Source: JBFWWW01 sp050245975 (GTDB lineage: Bacteria > Pseudomonadota > Alphaproteobacteria > Rhizobiales > Hyphomicrobiaceae). Taken from it: a DNA stretch of 5,249 nucleotides. The stretch is from assembly GCA_050245975.1 (NCBI GenBank), contig JBFWWW010000223.1:1-5249 (forward strand), read 5' to 3'. Every line of letters begins with the position of its first letter. Position 1 is the stretch's first letter. The translations under genes were made by a program, and so were the position numbers. The notes under the pieces are model-generated. The model was not told where the DNA came from and did not search any database. It saw only the letters and a list, made by a program, of their open reading frames with translations. This document shows positions 1 through 5,249 of the stretch, in pieces.

Positions 1-30
1 GCTGGCGTATCTACCTTCAGTCTTGGTCAT
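1..30 (-). CDS. Start of an unidentified leftward gene (partial, runs off the window)
   Basis: Only ten codons are visible, reading MTKTEGRYAS from an ATG at 30-28 on the minus strand. The support is a strong Shine-Dalgarno match, AAGGAA, at 43-38 with 7 bases before the ATG, and an open frame to the window edge. The gene is divergent from the integrase gene and starts about 220 bp from the left arm repeats of the attachment site. That is a place where integrative elements often carry regulatory or cargo genes, but ten residues are too few to name a family. It could still be a chance ATG behind a purine-rich stretch. Confidence 0.5.
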   Translation of the reverse strand, partial: MTKTEGRYAS

Positions 31-253
31 GGTGGCGTTCCTTCAAGGGAATCGGTGACGTGAACAATCACCAGCCTGCCATGACCGCCCTCTCTCAGCG
101 AATTTGCAGAACCTTCAGCACACTACCGAATCCCAACCAGGTCAAGGCGCTCACGCGTTGCGGCATGGGGCCGTGCCAGGGGCGGCAAGGTCACCATGCC
201 ACTCATCTTCTGAAACCGAGCGACCTAGCAGAATGCAGTATTTGGGGTTGCCA
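31..253. other. Intergenic stretch with no recognisable gene
   Basis: This is the common upstream region between the leftward gene at the left edge and the attachment site. Open frames cross it on both strands, but none has a convincing ribosome binding site, protein family resemblance or consistent codon use, and the longest ones run through the attachment site and into the integrase gene out of frame. I see no RNA gene, terminator or clear promoter. Together with the attachment site it makes a gene-free stretch of about 420 bp. Confidence 0.5.
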
Positions 254-274
254 ACTGTCACACAGACTGTCACA
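254..274. repeat. Left arm-type repeat pair of the attachment site
   Basis: The 9-mer ACTGTCACA occurs at 254-262 and again at 266-274, giving a 12-bp period. Both copies continue with CA, so the match is 11 bp. The exact reverse complement of the 9-mer occurs as another pair at 419-439 with the same 12-bp period. Paired short repeats in opposite orientation on each side of a core are what the arm-binding domain of tyrosine integrases recognises in phage attP sites. The repeats are seen directly; their role as integrase sites is inferred from layout. Confidence 0.75.
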
Positions 275-338
275 CATTGAGAAGCAGTCGGGAGTGAATT
301 CTCCAATAAAATCAATACCAGCGGTTCCCAGTACGGCC

Positions 339-357
339 AGTCCTCTTCTGGGCACCA
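339..357 (+). other. tRNA 3'-end fragment, probable att core (tRNA-Leu type)
   Basis: The 19 bases AGTCCTCTTCTGGGCACCA read as the last part of a bacterial tRNA gene. They give the end of the T-loop (AGT), the 3' strand of the T-stem (CCTCT), the 3' strand of a seven-pair acceptor stem (TCTGGGC), an A discriminator, and encoded CCA. The sequence resembles alphaproteobacterial tRNA-Leu genes whose acceptor begins GCCCAG. The bases just upstream do not form a T-loop, D-arm or anticodon arm, so this is a fragment and not a tRNA gene. Integrases commonly use tRNA 3' ends as the crossover core, and an integrase gene starts about 100 bp downstream. The Leu assignment is from memory of the family. 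Confidence 0.65.
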
Positions 358-418
358 TTTCCCTGCAAGTTCCTGATTTCGTTCAGGTTCTGATTTCGCT
401 TTTCCAGTTCGGCCCAGT

Positions 419-439
419 TGTGACAGTGACTGTGACAGT
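419..439. repeat. Right arm-type repeat pair of the attachment site
   Basis: The 9-mer TGTGACAGT occurs at 419-427 and 431-439, again with a 12-bp period. It is the exact reverse complement of the left-arm 9-mer. It lies within the 5' leader or promoter of the integrase gene, which starts at 455, so it may also be an operator for integrase self-control. No clear -35/-10 pair could be placed around it. Confidence 0.75.
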
Positions 440-454
440 CGGGGCTCGAAAAGC

Positions 455-1486
455 ATGGCGAAACTGCCCGAACGGATGCTGGAACGCGGCGGGACCTATT
501 ATTGCCGGATCTGGGTTCCGACCGACATTGCCCCGCTCTATGGGCGTCAACTGGTGGTCCGCTCCTTGCGCACAAAAGATCTGAAGACGGCAAAGTCGCG
601 GCTGGCGCGCCACAGCATCGAACTCGAAGACAGCTTCGAGGCCATCCGTGCCGATCGGGTTGCCGTCGAGAATCCTGATGTCGCGCGGCCGCAGTCACCT
701 GCGACCCGGGCCCGCTTCGCGGCGATCGCGCGTGCGCACGCCGTCGAAGTCAGCGACCAGGAATTCGCCAATCGTGCCGAACTCTTCAGCCAGGCCAGCG
801 AACAGCCGGCGCGGTTCTGGCGCGGCGAATTGGGCGCTTTGCCGATTCCGGCCGATTTCGGCCATGAACAGGATGCCTACACCTATTTCGACCATCTGGT
901 CGCCGAAGGCGATCTCGAGGCGGTCGTCGCCTACATTGTCCGTTTTCGACTAAGGAAGCGCGTCGCAGCTCTGCAGCGCATGCGGGCGACCGGCAACCTC
1001 ACCGAGTTCATCGCACGCGCCGACCAACGCCTCCCAGGCCTAGGTCGCCTGGACGCCGTCGCTCTCGGCCGGTTGTTGCTCGAGGACGAACTCGCGGCCC
1101 TGCGGGCCATCGCCCAGGGAGATCCCGATCCTTCAGTGGCCGAGCTTCGAGCAGGGCAGTTGCGGCAGCCGAATGGTCTCGACGAGCGTAGCTCGGCTGA
1201 CCCCGTGTCCAAGCTACCAGTCGCCAATCCTATCTCGCTCGATGAGCTTCTTGCACGCTGGGAGGCGGAGGCCGACCCCAGTGCCAGCACGCTGTCGAGT
1301 TGGCGCGGCATCGTCCGGGACCTGAAATCCTTCGTCGGCGACAAGGCAGACGATATTGCGCGCATCACCACGGAAGATATCGTCGCCTGGAAAGACAAAC
1401 TGGTCAAAGCCAAGAAGGCGGCGGCGACCATTTCGCCTGGCCGAGCCACGAATGGTCGGGCCGCGTCAAATCGTCGATCTCAGTGA
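455..1486 (+). pseudogene. int: Tyrosine-type site-specific integrase, truncated, catalytic domain missing
   Basis: The N-terminus (about residues 7-60, with GGTYYCRIWVP and a later VVRSLRTKDLKTAKSRLA) matches the DUF6538 domain found at the start of many proteobacterial phage/island integrases. A helical, charged middle section follows. Residues about 260-327 resemble the core-binding (SAM-like) domain, ending in ITTEDIVAWKDKLV. Resemblance stops near residue 327 (base 1435). The last 16 codons look like read-through into unrelated DNA, and the stop at 1484-1486 overlaps the end of the convergent dprA gene. The catalytic domain with its Arg-His-Arg-Tyr residues, expected for another 200 or so residues, is absent, so the product could at most bind DNA. 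The ATG at 455 fits the domain start; its ribosome binding site is weak. The gene's position beside the attachment site identifies it as that site's integrase. Confidence 0.85.
1425..1458. repeat. Inverted repeat at the integrase/dprA junction
   Basis: CGACCATT at 1425-1432 and AATGGTCG at 1451-1458 form a perfect 8-bp inverted repeat with an 18-base loop. The inner bases CG (1434-1435 and 1449-1450) could pair further around a one-base bulge. It lies 21 bases beyond the dprA stop on the minus strand, so it may act as that gene's transcription terminator, though no T-tract follows. It also coincides with the point where integrase homology ends, so it could mark a recombination junction. Confidence 0.4.
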
Positions 1487-2382
1487 GACGGCGCGGAAAG
1501 GTGTCGCTGGATGTCGGCATATTCTCGCACGCGTATCGCGCCTTCTTCCGCGAAGCGGTGCGGCCAAGTGATGGACGGGTTGCGGAAGCAGCTGTCGAGG
1601 ATGAACAGCTTGCGTCCCTGCTTCAGCGCATGCCGGGCCTGCACCAGCGTGCCAGACGTCTCGCCGGCCTCCACGATGATCGTCGCCTCGGTCAGCGCAG
1701 ACATGGTGATGTTGCGCTCGGGGAAAAATATCCGGTTCTGTTTCGGGCCCTGGTTCTGCCACCGTTTCACCGGCACCTGCGAGATCAGCAGGAACTCGCT
1801 CGCAATCTTCTCCTGCAACTCGCGGTTCTCGGCGGGATAGGAATGATTGAGCGGCGTGCCAATAACGGCGATGGTGCGGCCGCCCTCGTCAATTGCCGTC
1901 TGGTGTGCCACGCGGTCGATGCCCTTGGCGAGACCGGACACGATAGTGAACCCATCCTTCACCAACGCCTTCACGAGTTGCTGCCCCCGCTTCTTGCCGT
2001 CGGCGCTTGGCTCACGCGTACCGACGACCGCGATGCTGCGCGAGTTCACCAAATCCCACCAGCCGCGATAATAGAGCAGAGCAACCGGATAATCGGCGTC
2101 CCGCAACTTGTCGGGATACTCTCCTGCCCCCAGCACGCGCACGCCAAAGCGATCGACTTTCGCCTTCGCCATCGCCTCGCTGACCAGCGTCTGATAGTGC
2201 TCCGCCCGCTTAGGCTCGACAAGATCGGACGGCACCGATTCAGGCCTGCGGTTCAGTTTCTCGGAAATCGTCTTGAAGGTAGCGCCGTCTTCATCCCACA
2301 GCGCCTCATAGGCGCCCATCTCGCGCTGGGGCGAAATACCGAGGTCGCCGGCCGGCGACGCGAAATCCAGTTCAAGTGTCAT
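1480..2382 (-). CDS. dprA: DprA/Smf-like DNA-processing protein (Rossmann-fold, standalone type)
   Basis: The 300-residue product carries the hallmarks of the DprA/Smf family (COG0758). These are AVVGTREPS (about 118-126), SGLAKGID with a following AH (149-160), IAVIGTPLNHSYPAEN (171-186), FPERN followed by MSALT (220-231) and EAGETSGTLVQA (238-249). Classical DprA binds single-stranded DNA and loads RecA during transformation. Here the N-terminal SAM-like domain is poorly recognisable and there is no C-terminal winged helix, so this is a shorter variant of the kind found in mobile and defence regions. A defence role is inference only; no phosphoribosyltransferase or other partner is in the window. 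The ATG at 2382 is chosen because GGGAGGG lies just upstream (2392-2386); an in-frame TTG 13 codons earlier has no such support. It lies downstream of the recombinase gene in the same orientation but has its own candidate promoter. The gene appears intact. Confidence 0.88.
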   Translation of the reverse strand: MTLELDFASPAGDLGISPQREMGAYEALWDEDGATFKTISEKLNRRPESVPSDLVEPKRAEHYQTLVSEAMAKAKVDRFGVRVLGAGEYPDKLRDADYPVALLYYRGWWDLVNSRSIAVVGTREPSADGKKRGQQLVKALVKDGFTIVSGLAKGIDRVAHQTAIDEGGRTIAVIGTPLNHSYPAENRELQEKIASEFLLISQVPVKRWQNQGPKQNRIFFPERNITMSALTEATIIVEAGETSGTLVQARHALKQGRKLFILDSCFRNPSITWPHRFAEEGAIRVREYADIQRHLSAPSH

Positions 2383-2427
2383 CGGCCCTCCCGCATCGGG
2401 CGCACGCCCGTCATGGAACAAAGAGCG

Positions 2428-2456
2428 AACATATTCCTACCTCATACCCCTGTCAG
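2428..2456 (-). promoter_or_regulatory. Candidate sigma-70-type promoter of dprA
   Basis: On the minus strand, CTGACA (2456-2451, five of six to the TTGACA consensus) is followed after exactly 17 bases by TATGTT (2433-2428, four of six to TATAAT). Transcription would begin near 2421, giving a leader of about 40 bases before the dprA ATG at 2382, with its ribosome binding site included. The spacing and position fit well; activity is untested. Confidence 0.5.
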
Positions 2457-2468
2457 GCATATTTGCCT
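2455..2468. promoter_or_regulatory. Palindrome overlapping the dprA -35 region, candidate operator
   Basis: AGGCA (2455-2459) and TGCCT (2464-2468) form a perfect 5-bp dyad with a 4-base AT-rich centre. The dyad overlaps the upstream edge of the candidate -35 hexamer, where a dimeric repressor or activator would act. It could instead be a small hairpin behind the recombinase stop codon. The dyad is short enough to occur by chance. Confidence 0.35.
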
Positions 2469-2487
2469 AATGTTTTTTGCGGTCGCC

Positions 2488-3065
2488 CTATTCAGCGGCC
2501 GCCACAACCTGAGACCTCGCTGCCGGCAAATGACGGTAGAGCGTCGACGCCGAGACGCCGAGACGCTTTGCCACATCCTCGACCGTGATCGACGACTCGG
2601 CGAGCATAACCCGCGCGGCCGACATATCGTGCTCATCCAGCTTTGGCGGCCGACCGCCGCGGCGGCCACGCGCCCTTGCGGCATCGAGGCCTGCGCGGGT
2701 TCGCTCGCGGATGATCGACCGCTCGAATTCGGCGAGTGCGCCGAAGATATGGGAAATCAGCTTGCCGCCGTCGGTCGTGGTGTCGATCGCCTCAGTCAGC
2801 GATCGAAATCCGATGCGTTTGCGATCCAGATCCTCGACGGTCTCAATCAGCTGCTTCATCGAGCGGGCAAGACGGTCGAGCTTCCAGACGACAAGCGTAT
2901 CGCCGGCGGGATATAACTGACGGCAGCCTGCAACTCAGGCCTATCGCGCTGCGCACCGCTGGCCTTCTCGACAAATACCTTTTCGCAACCGACGGCCTTG
3001 AGCGCGTCAAGCTGCAGTGCAGGGTTTTGGTCCTGCATCGAAACGCGTGCGTAACCGATCAGCAT
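2488..3065 (-). pseudogene. Serine recombinase (resolvase/invertase family), single-base frameshift
   Basis: The two halves together give a standard small serine recombinase of about 192 residues. The first half starts at the ATG at 3065 with MLIGYARVSMQDQ, where Ser9 is the expected nucleophile, and continues with the conserved QRDRPEL. The second half carries GGKLISHIFGALAEFERSIIRERT, here broken as GGKLISHIFGALAEFERS then IIRERT, and a C-terminal helix-turn-helix (VAKRLGVSASTLYRHLP) for DNA binding. The reading frame breaks after residue 52 (near 2901-2912): adding one base there restores GDTLVVWKLDRLARS, including the catalytic arginines. The total of 578 bases is one short of a whole number of codons, which confirms a one-base loss. 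The first frame ends in TGA overlapping an ATG of the second frame (2859-2856). Such proteins resolve cointegrates or invert DNA. It precedes dprA. A sequencing error cannot be excluded. Confidence 0.88.
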
Positions 3066-3320
3066 GATCGATCTCTACCGGCGTCGCGCACCGTCGTGTC
3101 GCTTGAAGCAGTCATAACTCTCCCGAAAGTCATTGGGATTTACCAGTTTTAACAGGGGAATTTCAAGAGAAAGTTTCAGGAGACGGAGTTGGGTCGATAT
3201 CCCGAAGTCAATTAAGTTACAAATCTCACCGGCATCGATTCATGGGACACCGAGCAGCAGATGCCCGAAGGCTCCAGGCCCTTGCGACTTCCGGGCCTTA
3301 TCCTGCGCGCCGCTTACCGT
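3066..3320. other. AT-richer spacer between recombinase and scpB; possible recombinase site
   Basis: No gene is supported here. The stretch from about 3110 to 3240 is clearly richer in A and T than the flanking genes. It holds an imperfect direct repeat, TTTCAAGAGA at 3161-3170 and TTTCAGGAGA at 3174-3183 (9 of 10 identical, period 13). This is the upstream region of the serine recombinase, where Tn3-family and related elements keep their res site and promoter, but I could not match three resolvase subsites or a transposon terminal repeat. One boundary of the dprA-recombinase unit probably lies here. Confidence 0.4.
3276..3298 (-). terminator. Weak hairpin downstream of scpB, possible terminator
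   Basis: AGGCCC (3276-3281) and GGGCCT (3293-3298) form a perfect 6-bp GC-rich stem with an 11-base loop, starting about 22 bases after the scpB stop on the minus strand. The position suits an operon end. There is no T-run after the stem on that strand, so an intrinsic terminator is not well supported. Confidence 0.3.
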
Positions 3321-4133
3321 TCACCGTCCGTTCGATCTTTGCGTGTCTGCGGGAACAAATCTTGTTTCGGCCCCGTGTAGCGCTGGTTTCTCGTCCACAG
3401 CTAAGCGCGCAACGATCCTCTCAGACAGCCGGTCCTCAACAAGATCGGCTTGTTCCTCGATTTCATCCTCTGCACTCGCCACCCCTGCTGGAATATCGCC
3501 GGCCAGAAGCTTTCCCTTGCTAAGCAGACCTGCATCCTCGAGCGCCTCGAAATCCGGCAGATCGCGCAGCGTGTCGAGCCCGAACTCGAGCAGGAATTCC
3601 TTCGTCGTGACGTAGGTGTAGGGCGCGCCGGGCGTCGGACTGCGCGGCCCGGATGCGATCAGCTTTGCGCTGCGCAGATGGCCGATCAGGTCGCGCGAAA
3701 CTTCCTTGCCGAAGAAGGAGGACAGTTCTGCGCGCGTGATCGGCTGGAAATATGCCACGCACATCAGCACCAGCATTTCGGACTGCGTCAGGTCGGTCGC
3801 CTTCTCATCTCCGCCAACGGCCGCGCGGATGGCGTCGGCATAGGCCGGACGGGTCAGATGCTTCCAGCCGCAGGCGACGGCGACCAGGTCGTAAGGACGG
3901 CCGCGCAGCTCCTCGCGAATGTCGTCGATCAGAAGGTCGATGCTGCAGCTTTTGCCAACGATCTTCGCCAGCATCTCGCGGTCAACTGGTTCACTGGCGG
4001 CGAAGATCGTCGCCTCGACCCGGTGCATCCATTCGCGCCAGCGTGCTTCCGACGGCAGATGCTCCAGCTCCCGATCAAACAGACCGTCGTCTGCTCGGCC
4101 TTTCGCTCGTTTCGCGTACGCTGCTTCCGCCAT
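3321..4133 (-). CDS. scpB: ScpB-family segregation and condensation protein (accessory paralogue)
   Basis: The 270-residue product has the two-winged-helix build of ScpB. The first domain lies about 34-100, with ATIFAASEPVDREMLAKIVG as its opening helices, and the second about 113-195. The best signature is PYTYVTTKEFLLEFGL followed by TLRDLP (171-193), which matches the ScpB pattern of TTKEFL..FGL..L.DLP. A long acidic tail (about 205-270) follows and is not conserved in the family. In the standard complex an ScpB dimer binds the kleisin ScpA, which closes the SMC ring that compacts and segregates chromosomes in the cytoplasm. No scpA or smc is next to it. The gene is the second in an operon, with its ATG at 4133 only 5 bases after the DUF1403 stop, suggesting translational coupling and a shared job. 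The context suggests an accessory copy on a plasmid or island. It appears intact. Confidence 0.88.
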   Translation of the reverse strand: MAEAAYAKRAKGRADDGLFDRELEHLPSEARWREWMHRVEATIFAASEPVDREMLAKIVGKSCSIDLLIDDIREELRGRPYDLVAVACGWKHLTRPAYADAIRAAVGGDEKATDLTQSEMLVLMCVAYFQPITRAELSSFFGKEVSRDLIGHLRSAKLIASGPRSPTPGAPYTYVTTKEFLLEFGLDTLRDLPDFEALEDAGLLSKGKLLAGDIPAGVASAEDEIEEQADLVEDRLSERIVARLAVDEKPALHGAETRFVPADTQRSNGR

Positions 4134-4138
4134 CGTCT

Positions 4139-5161
4139 TTACAACCCGTAGATTCGGAAGGTCGGCCGACCCGACAGCTCGCGCACGGCACCGAGCTCAA
4201 CCAGCCGGTCGAACAGGCGGCGCAGGCCGCGGTCACTCATCCCGGTTTTTTTGTCTCCGCGCGACGCCACGAGTGCATCTTCGTTCAGCAATCGCTCGAC
4301 GACCGCGTCCGCCGCCTTGGCCCGCAGTTTTGGCGCCACCGCGAGCAGTTTTTCCGCGCGACGCCCGAGTTCGGCGGAAAGGTCGACAGCCCGGAGCGCA
4401 GCGCGCGCCTGCGCAGCAAGCAAGATCTTCGTCTGGTCAGGTTCTGTCTTGGGCCCGAGAGGTGGAGAGGCAGTTGCCGCTCGACGCGATCGGCCCGAAT
4501 TCGCATCCGAGATATTCTCGCCGCCCAGCAGCGGCACCGCATATGTCCAGCCCAGCCGCTGCGCCAGCAGCGCATCGGCGAGCCAGGCGCCGACGGGACG
4601 CCCAAAGCGATAGTGCTCGGCCGCGGTGAAGGCACCCGTCACCATCCCGACCACCCCGCCTGCGCAGAGCGCTCCGAGCTCGCCCACCAGATCGCCGACC
4701 ACCTCATCATCCGGCGCGTGGCCGAAGTCACCCAGCATCGAGCCGAGGCCTTTTCCCGTCAGCAGACTTTCCGACGGCCGTGTCACCAACCGGCGCCAGC
4801 CGAGGAGCAAATGACCGGCGGGGCCGAAATCGTCGCCGGTTGTCGTGAACAGAAAGGCATCGCGCAGCGCCGCCTCATCCTCGATCCTGCCTGCTTGCTT
4901 GACCGTTACCGCTGCCGCGGCAAGCGCCAGCCGCTGCCGCCAGGCGCCGGCCCACCGTTCCTGCCTGCGGACCACCGCATCGAGCGCGCCGATGGCGGTG
5001 CCGGCGAGAAGCGCGAGCTCTTCAACATCTTTTCCGGCAAGGCTTTGCGCATCCGGGATGGCCCGGCGCAGCCAGGTGGGCACCGTCGCTACCGGGACTG
5101 CCGAAGCGGCGCCGGGCAGCGTCAGATGTCGATCCAAGGAGGATTTCGGCCGGAGAATCAT
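4139..5161 (-). CDS. DUF1403 family protein
   Basis: This 340-residue protein of unknown function matches the DUF1403 family, known to me mainly from alphaproteobacterial plasmids. Recognisable stretches are a long helical N-terminal half with WAGAWRQRLAL (70-80), EDEAALRDA (94-102), GDDFGPAGHLLLGWRRL (109-125) and WLADALLAQRLGW (193-205). A low-complexity Ser/Arg/Pro linker follows (about 218-240), then a C-terminal part ending in LRRLFDRLVELGAVRELSGR and FRIYGL, which has the look of a winged helix. No signal peptide is seen; the alanine-rich segment 155-180 is weakly hydrophobic and more likely a buried helix than a membrane span. It is the first gene of the operon with scpB, 5 bases apart, so a role with ScpB in DNA organisation or plasmid maintenance is plausible but unproven. 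The ATG at 5161 has only a weak ribosome binding site, yet it suits the family's N-terminus. Confidence 0.82.
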   Translation of the reverse strand: MILRPKSSLDRHLTLPGAASAVPVATVPTWLRRAIPDAQSLAGKDVEELALLAGTAIGALDAVVRRQERWAGAWRQRLALAAAAVTVKQAGRIEDEAALRDAFLFTTTGDDFGPAGHLLLGWRRLVTRPSESLLTGKGLGSMLGDFGHAPDDEVVGDLVGELGALCAGGVVGMVTGAFTAAEHYRFGRPVGAWLADALLAQRLGWTYAVPLLGGENISDANSGRSRRAATASPPLGPKTEPDQTKILLAAQARAALRAVDLSAELGRRAEKLLAVAPKLRAKAADAVVERLLNEDALVASRGDKKTGMSDRGLRRLFDRLVELGAVRELSGRPTFRIYGL

Positions 5162-5249
5162 CGTCGGTAAGATGAATCATGGCGGCGCTTTTGGCAATCG
5201 ACTTGGACAATATCCGCCGCGCCTGTCGTGGATAAATAACGACCGATAA
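5162..5249. other. Upstream region of the DUF1403-scpB operon (window edge)
   Basis: These bases should hold the promoter of the leftward operon, but I see no convincing -35/-10 pair. Near the edge, GTCGT (5225-5229) and ACGAC (5239-5243) form a 5-bp inverted repeat around an AT-rich 9-base centre, which could be an operator or a small hairpin. On the minus strand one frame stays open from the window edge down to 5022, overlapping the start of the DUF1403 gene by about 140 bases. It resembles nothing I know and is probably chance. Confidence 0.3.

Larger units (their letters stand above)
254..439. other. attP: attP-like attachment site (arms and core)
   Basis: A tRNA-derived core at 339-357 lies almost exactly midway between two pairs of inverted 9-bp repeats, with 64 bp from the left pair to the core and 61 bp from the core to the right pair. 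The whole structure sits directly before the integrase gene, the usual position of attP in temperate phages and integrative elements. The right pair ends 15 bp before the integrase ATG, so integrase bound there could repress its own gene. A further direct repeat, CTGATTTCG at 373-381 and 390-398, lies between the core and the right arm and may be an accessory-factor site. Because both arms flank the core, this looks like an unintegrated (attP) arrangement; attL or attR would carry only one arm. Confidence 0.6.

Noticed and set aside
254..274. A CRISPR array from the short spaced repeats
   Set aside because: The repeats are only 9-11 bp with a 12-bp period and no spacers of protospacer length, and there are no cas genes.
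339..357. A complete tRNA gene
   Set aside because: Only the T-arm 3' side, acceptor 3' strand and CCA are present; the upstream bases do not fold into D, anticodon or full T arms.
60..584. A 174-codon open frame on the plus strand across the attachment site
   Set aside because: It runs through the repeats and tRNA-like core and into the integrase gene out of frame, and has no good ribosome binding site or family resemblance.
1300..2916. A 538-codon open frame on the plus strand, the longest in the window
   Set aside because: It lies opposite dprA and the serine recombinase, both clearly recognisable families on the minus strand. Its own translation is Arg/His-rich and like no known protein, as expected for an antisense frame in GC-rich DNA.
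1474..3075. TCGATCTC at 1474-1481 and 3068-3075 as a target-site duplication bounding the dprA-recombinase unit
   Set aside because: An 8-bp match is too short to rule out chance, GATC-rich words are common here, and no terminal inverted repeats were found inside it.
3752..5170. A 472-codon open frame on the plus strand
   Set aside because: It is antisense to DUF1403 and the 5' part of scpB. The Arg/Ala/Pro/Gln-rich translation has no family resemblance, while the minus-strand frames do.
5022..5210. A small minus-strand gene overlapping the start of DUF1403
   Set aside because: It starts with TTG without a ribosome binding site, overlaps a better-supported gene by about 140 bases and resembles nothing known.
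5227..5235. A DnaA-box-like TTATCCACG on the minus strand, hinting at an origin
   Set aside because: It is a single imperfect match, with no cluster, iterons or replication gene beside it.

Overview
This window looks like accessory DNA, plasmid or genomic island, from a GC-rich alphaproteobacterium. The best guess is the Rhizobiales or a related plasmid-bearing group. The reasons are the codon use, a DUF6538-type integrase N-terminus, and an ScpB paralogue sitting beside a DUF1403 protein, a pairing I associate with rhizobial and related plasmids. No core housekeeping gene is present and the species cannot be named.

Layout. (1) Positions 1-454: the first codons of a leftward gene (30 to 1), then a compact apparent phage/island attachment site. 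It has two 9-bp repeats on the left (254-274), the last 19 bases of a probable tRNA-Leu gene in the middle (339-357), and the same 9-mer twice in inverted orientation on the right (419-439). (2) Positions 455-1486: a tyrosine-type integrase gene, cut off before its catalytic domain. (3) Positions 1480-3065, minus strand: a serine recombinase gene with a one-base frameshift, followed by a DprA/Smf-like gene with its own promoter and a palindromic candidate operator. (4) Positions 3066-3320: an AT-richer spacer with no gene. (5) Positions 3321-5161, minus strand: a two-gene operon, DUF1403 first and then scpB, 5 bp apart.

How the parts relate. The left part reads as a dead integrative element: its attachment site is well preserved but its integrase has no catalytic domain. 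The dprA/recombinase unit meets the end of that integrase directly and probably arrived by a later recombination event. The DprA protein appears intact and has no competence genes nearby; DprA-like proteins of this standalone kind are often found in mobile and defence regions, but no partner is visible here. The DUF1403-scpB pair is the other intact module. ScpB normally works with the kleisin ScpA and SMC in chromosome condensation, yet no scpA is next to it, so DUF1403 is a candidate functional partner (inference).

The most interesting signals are the symmetric attP-like structure, the orphan DprA with a candidate operator, and the DUF1403-ScpB pair.
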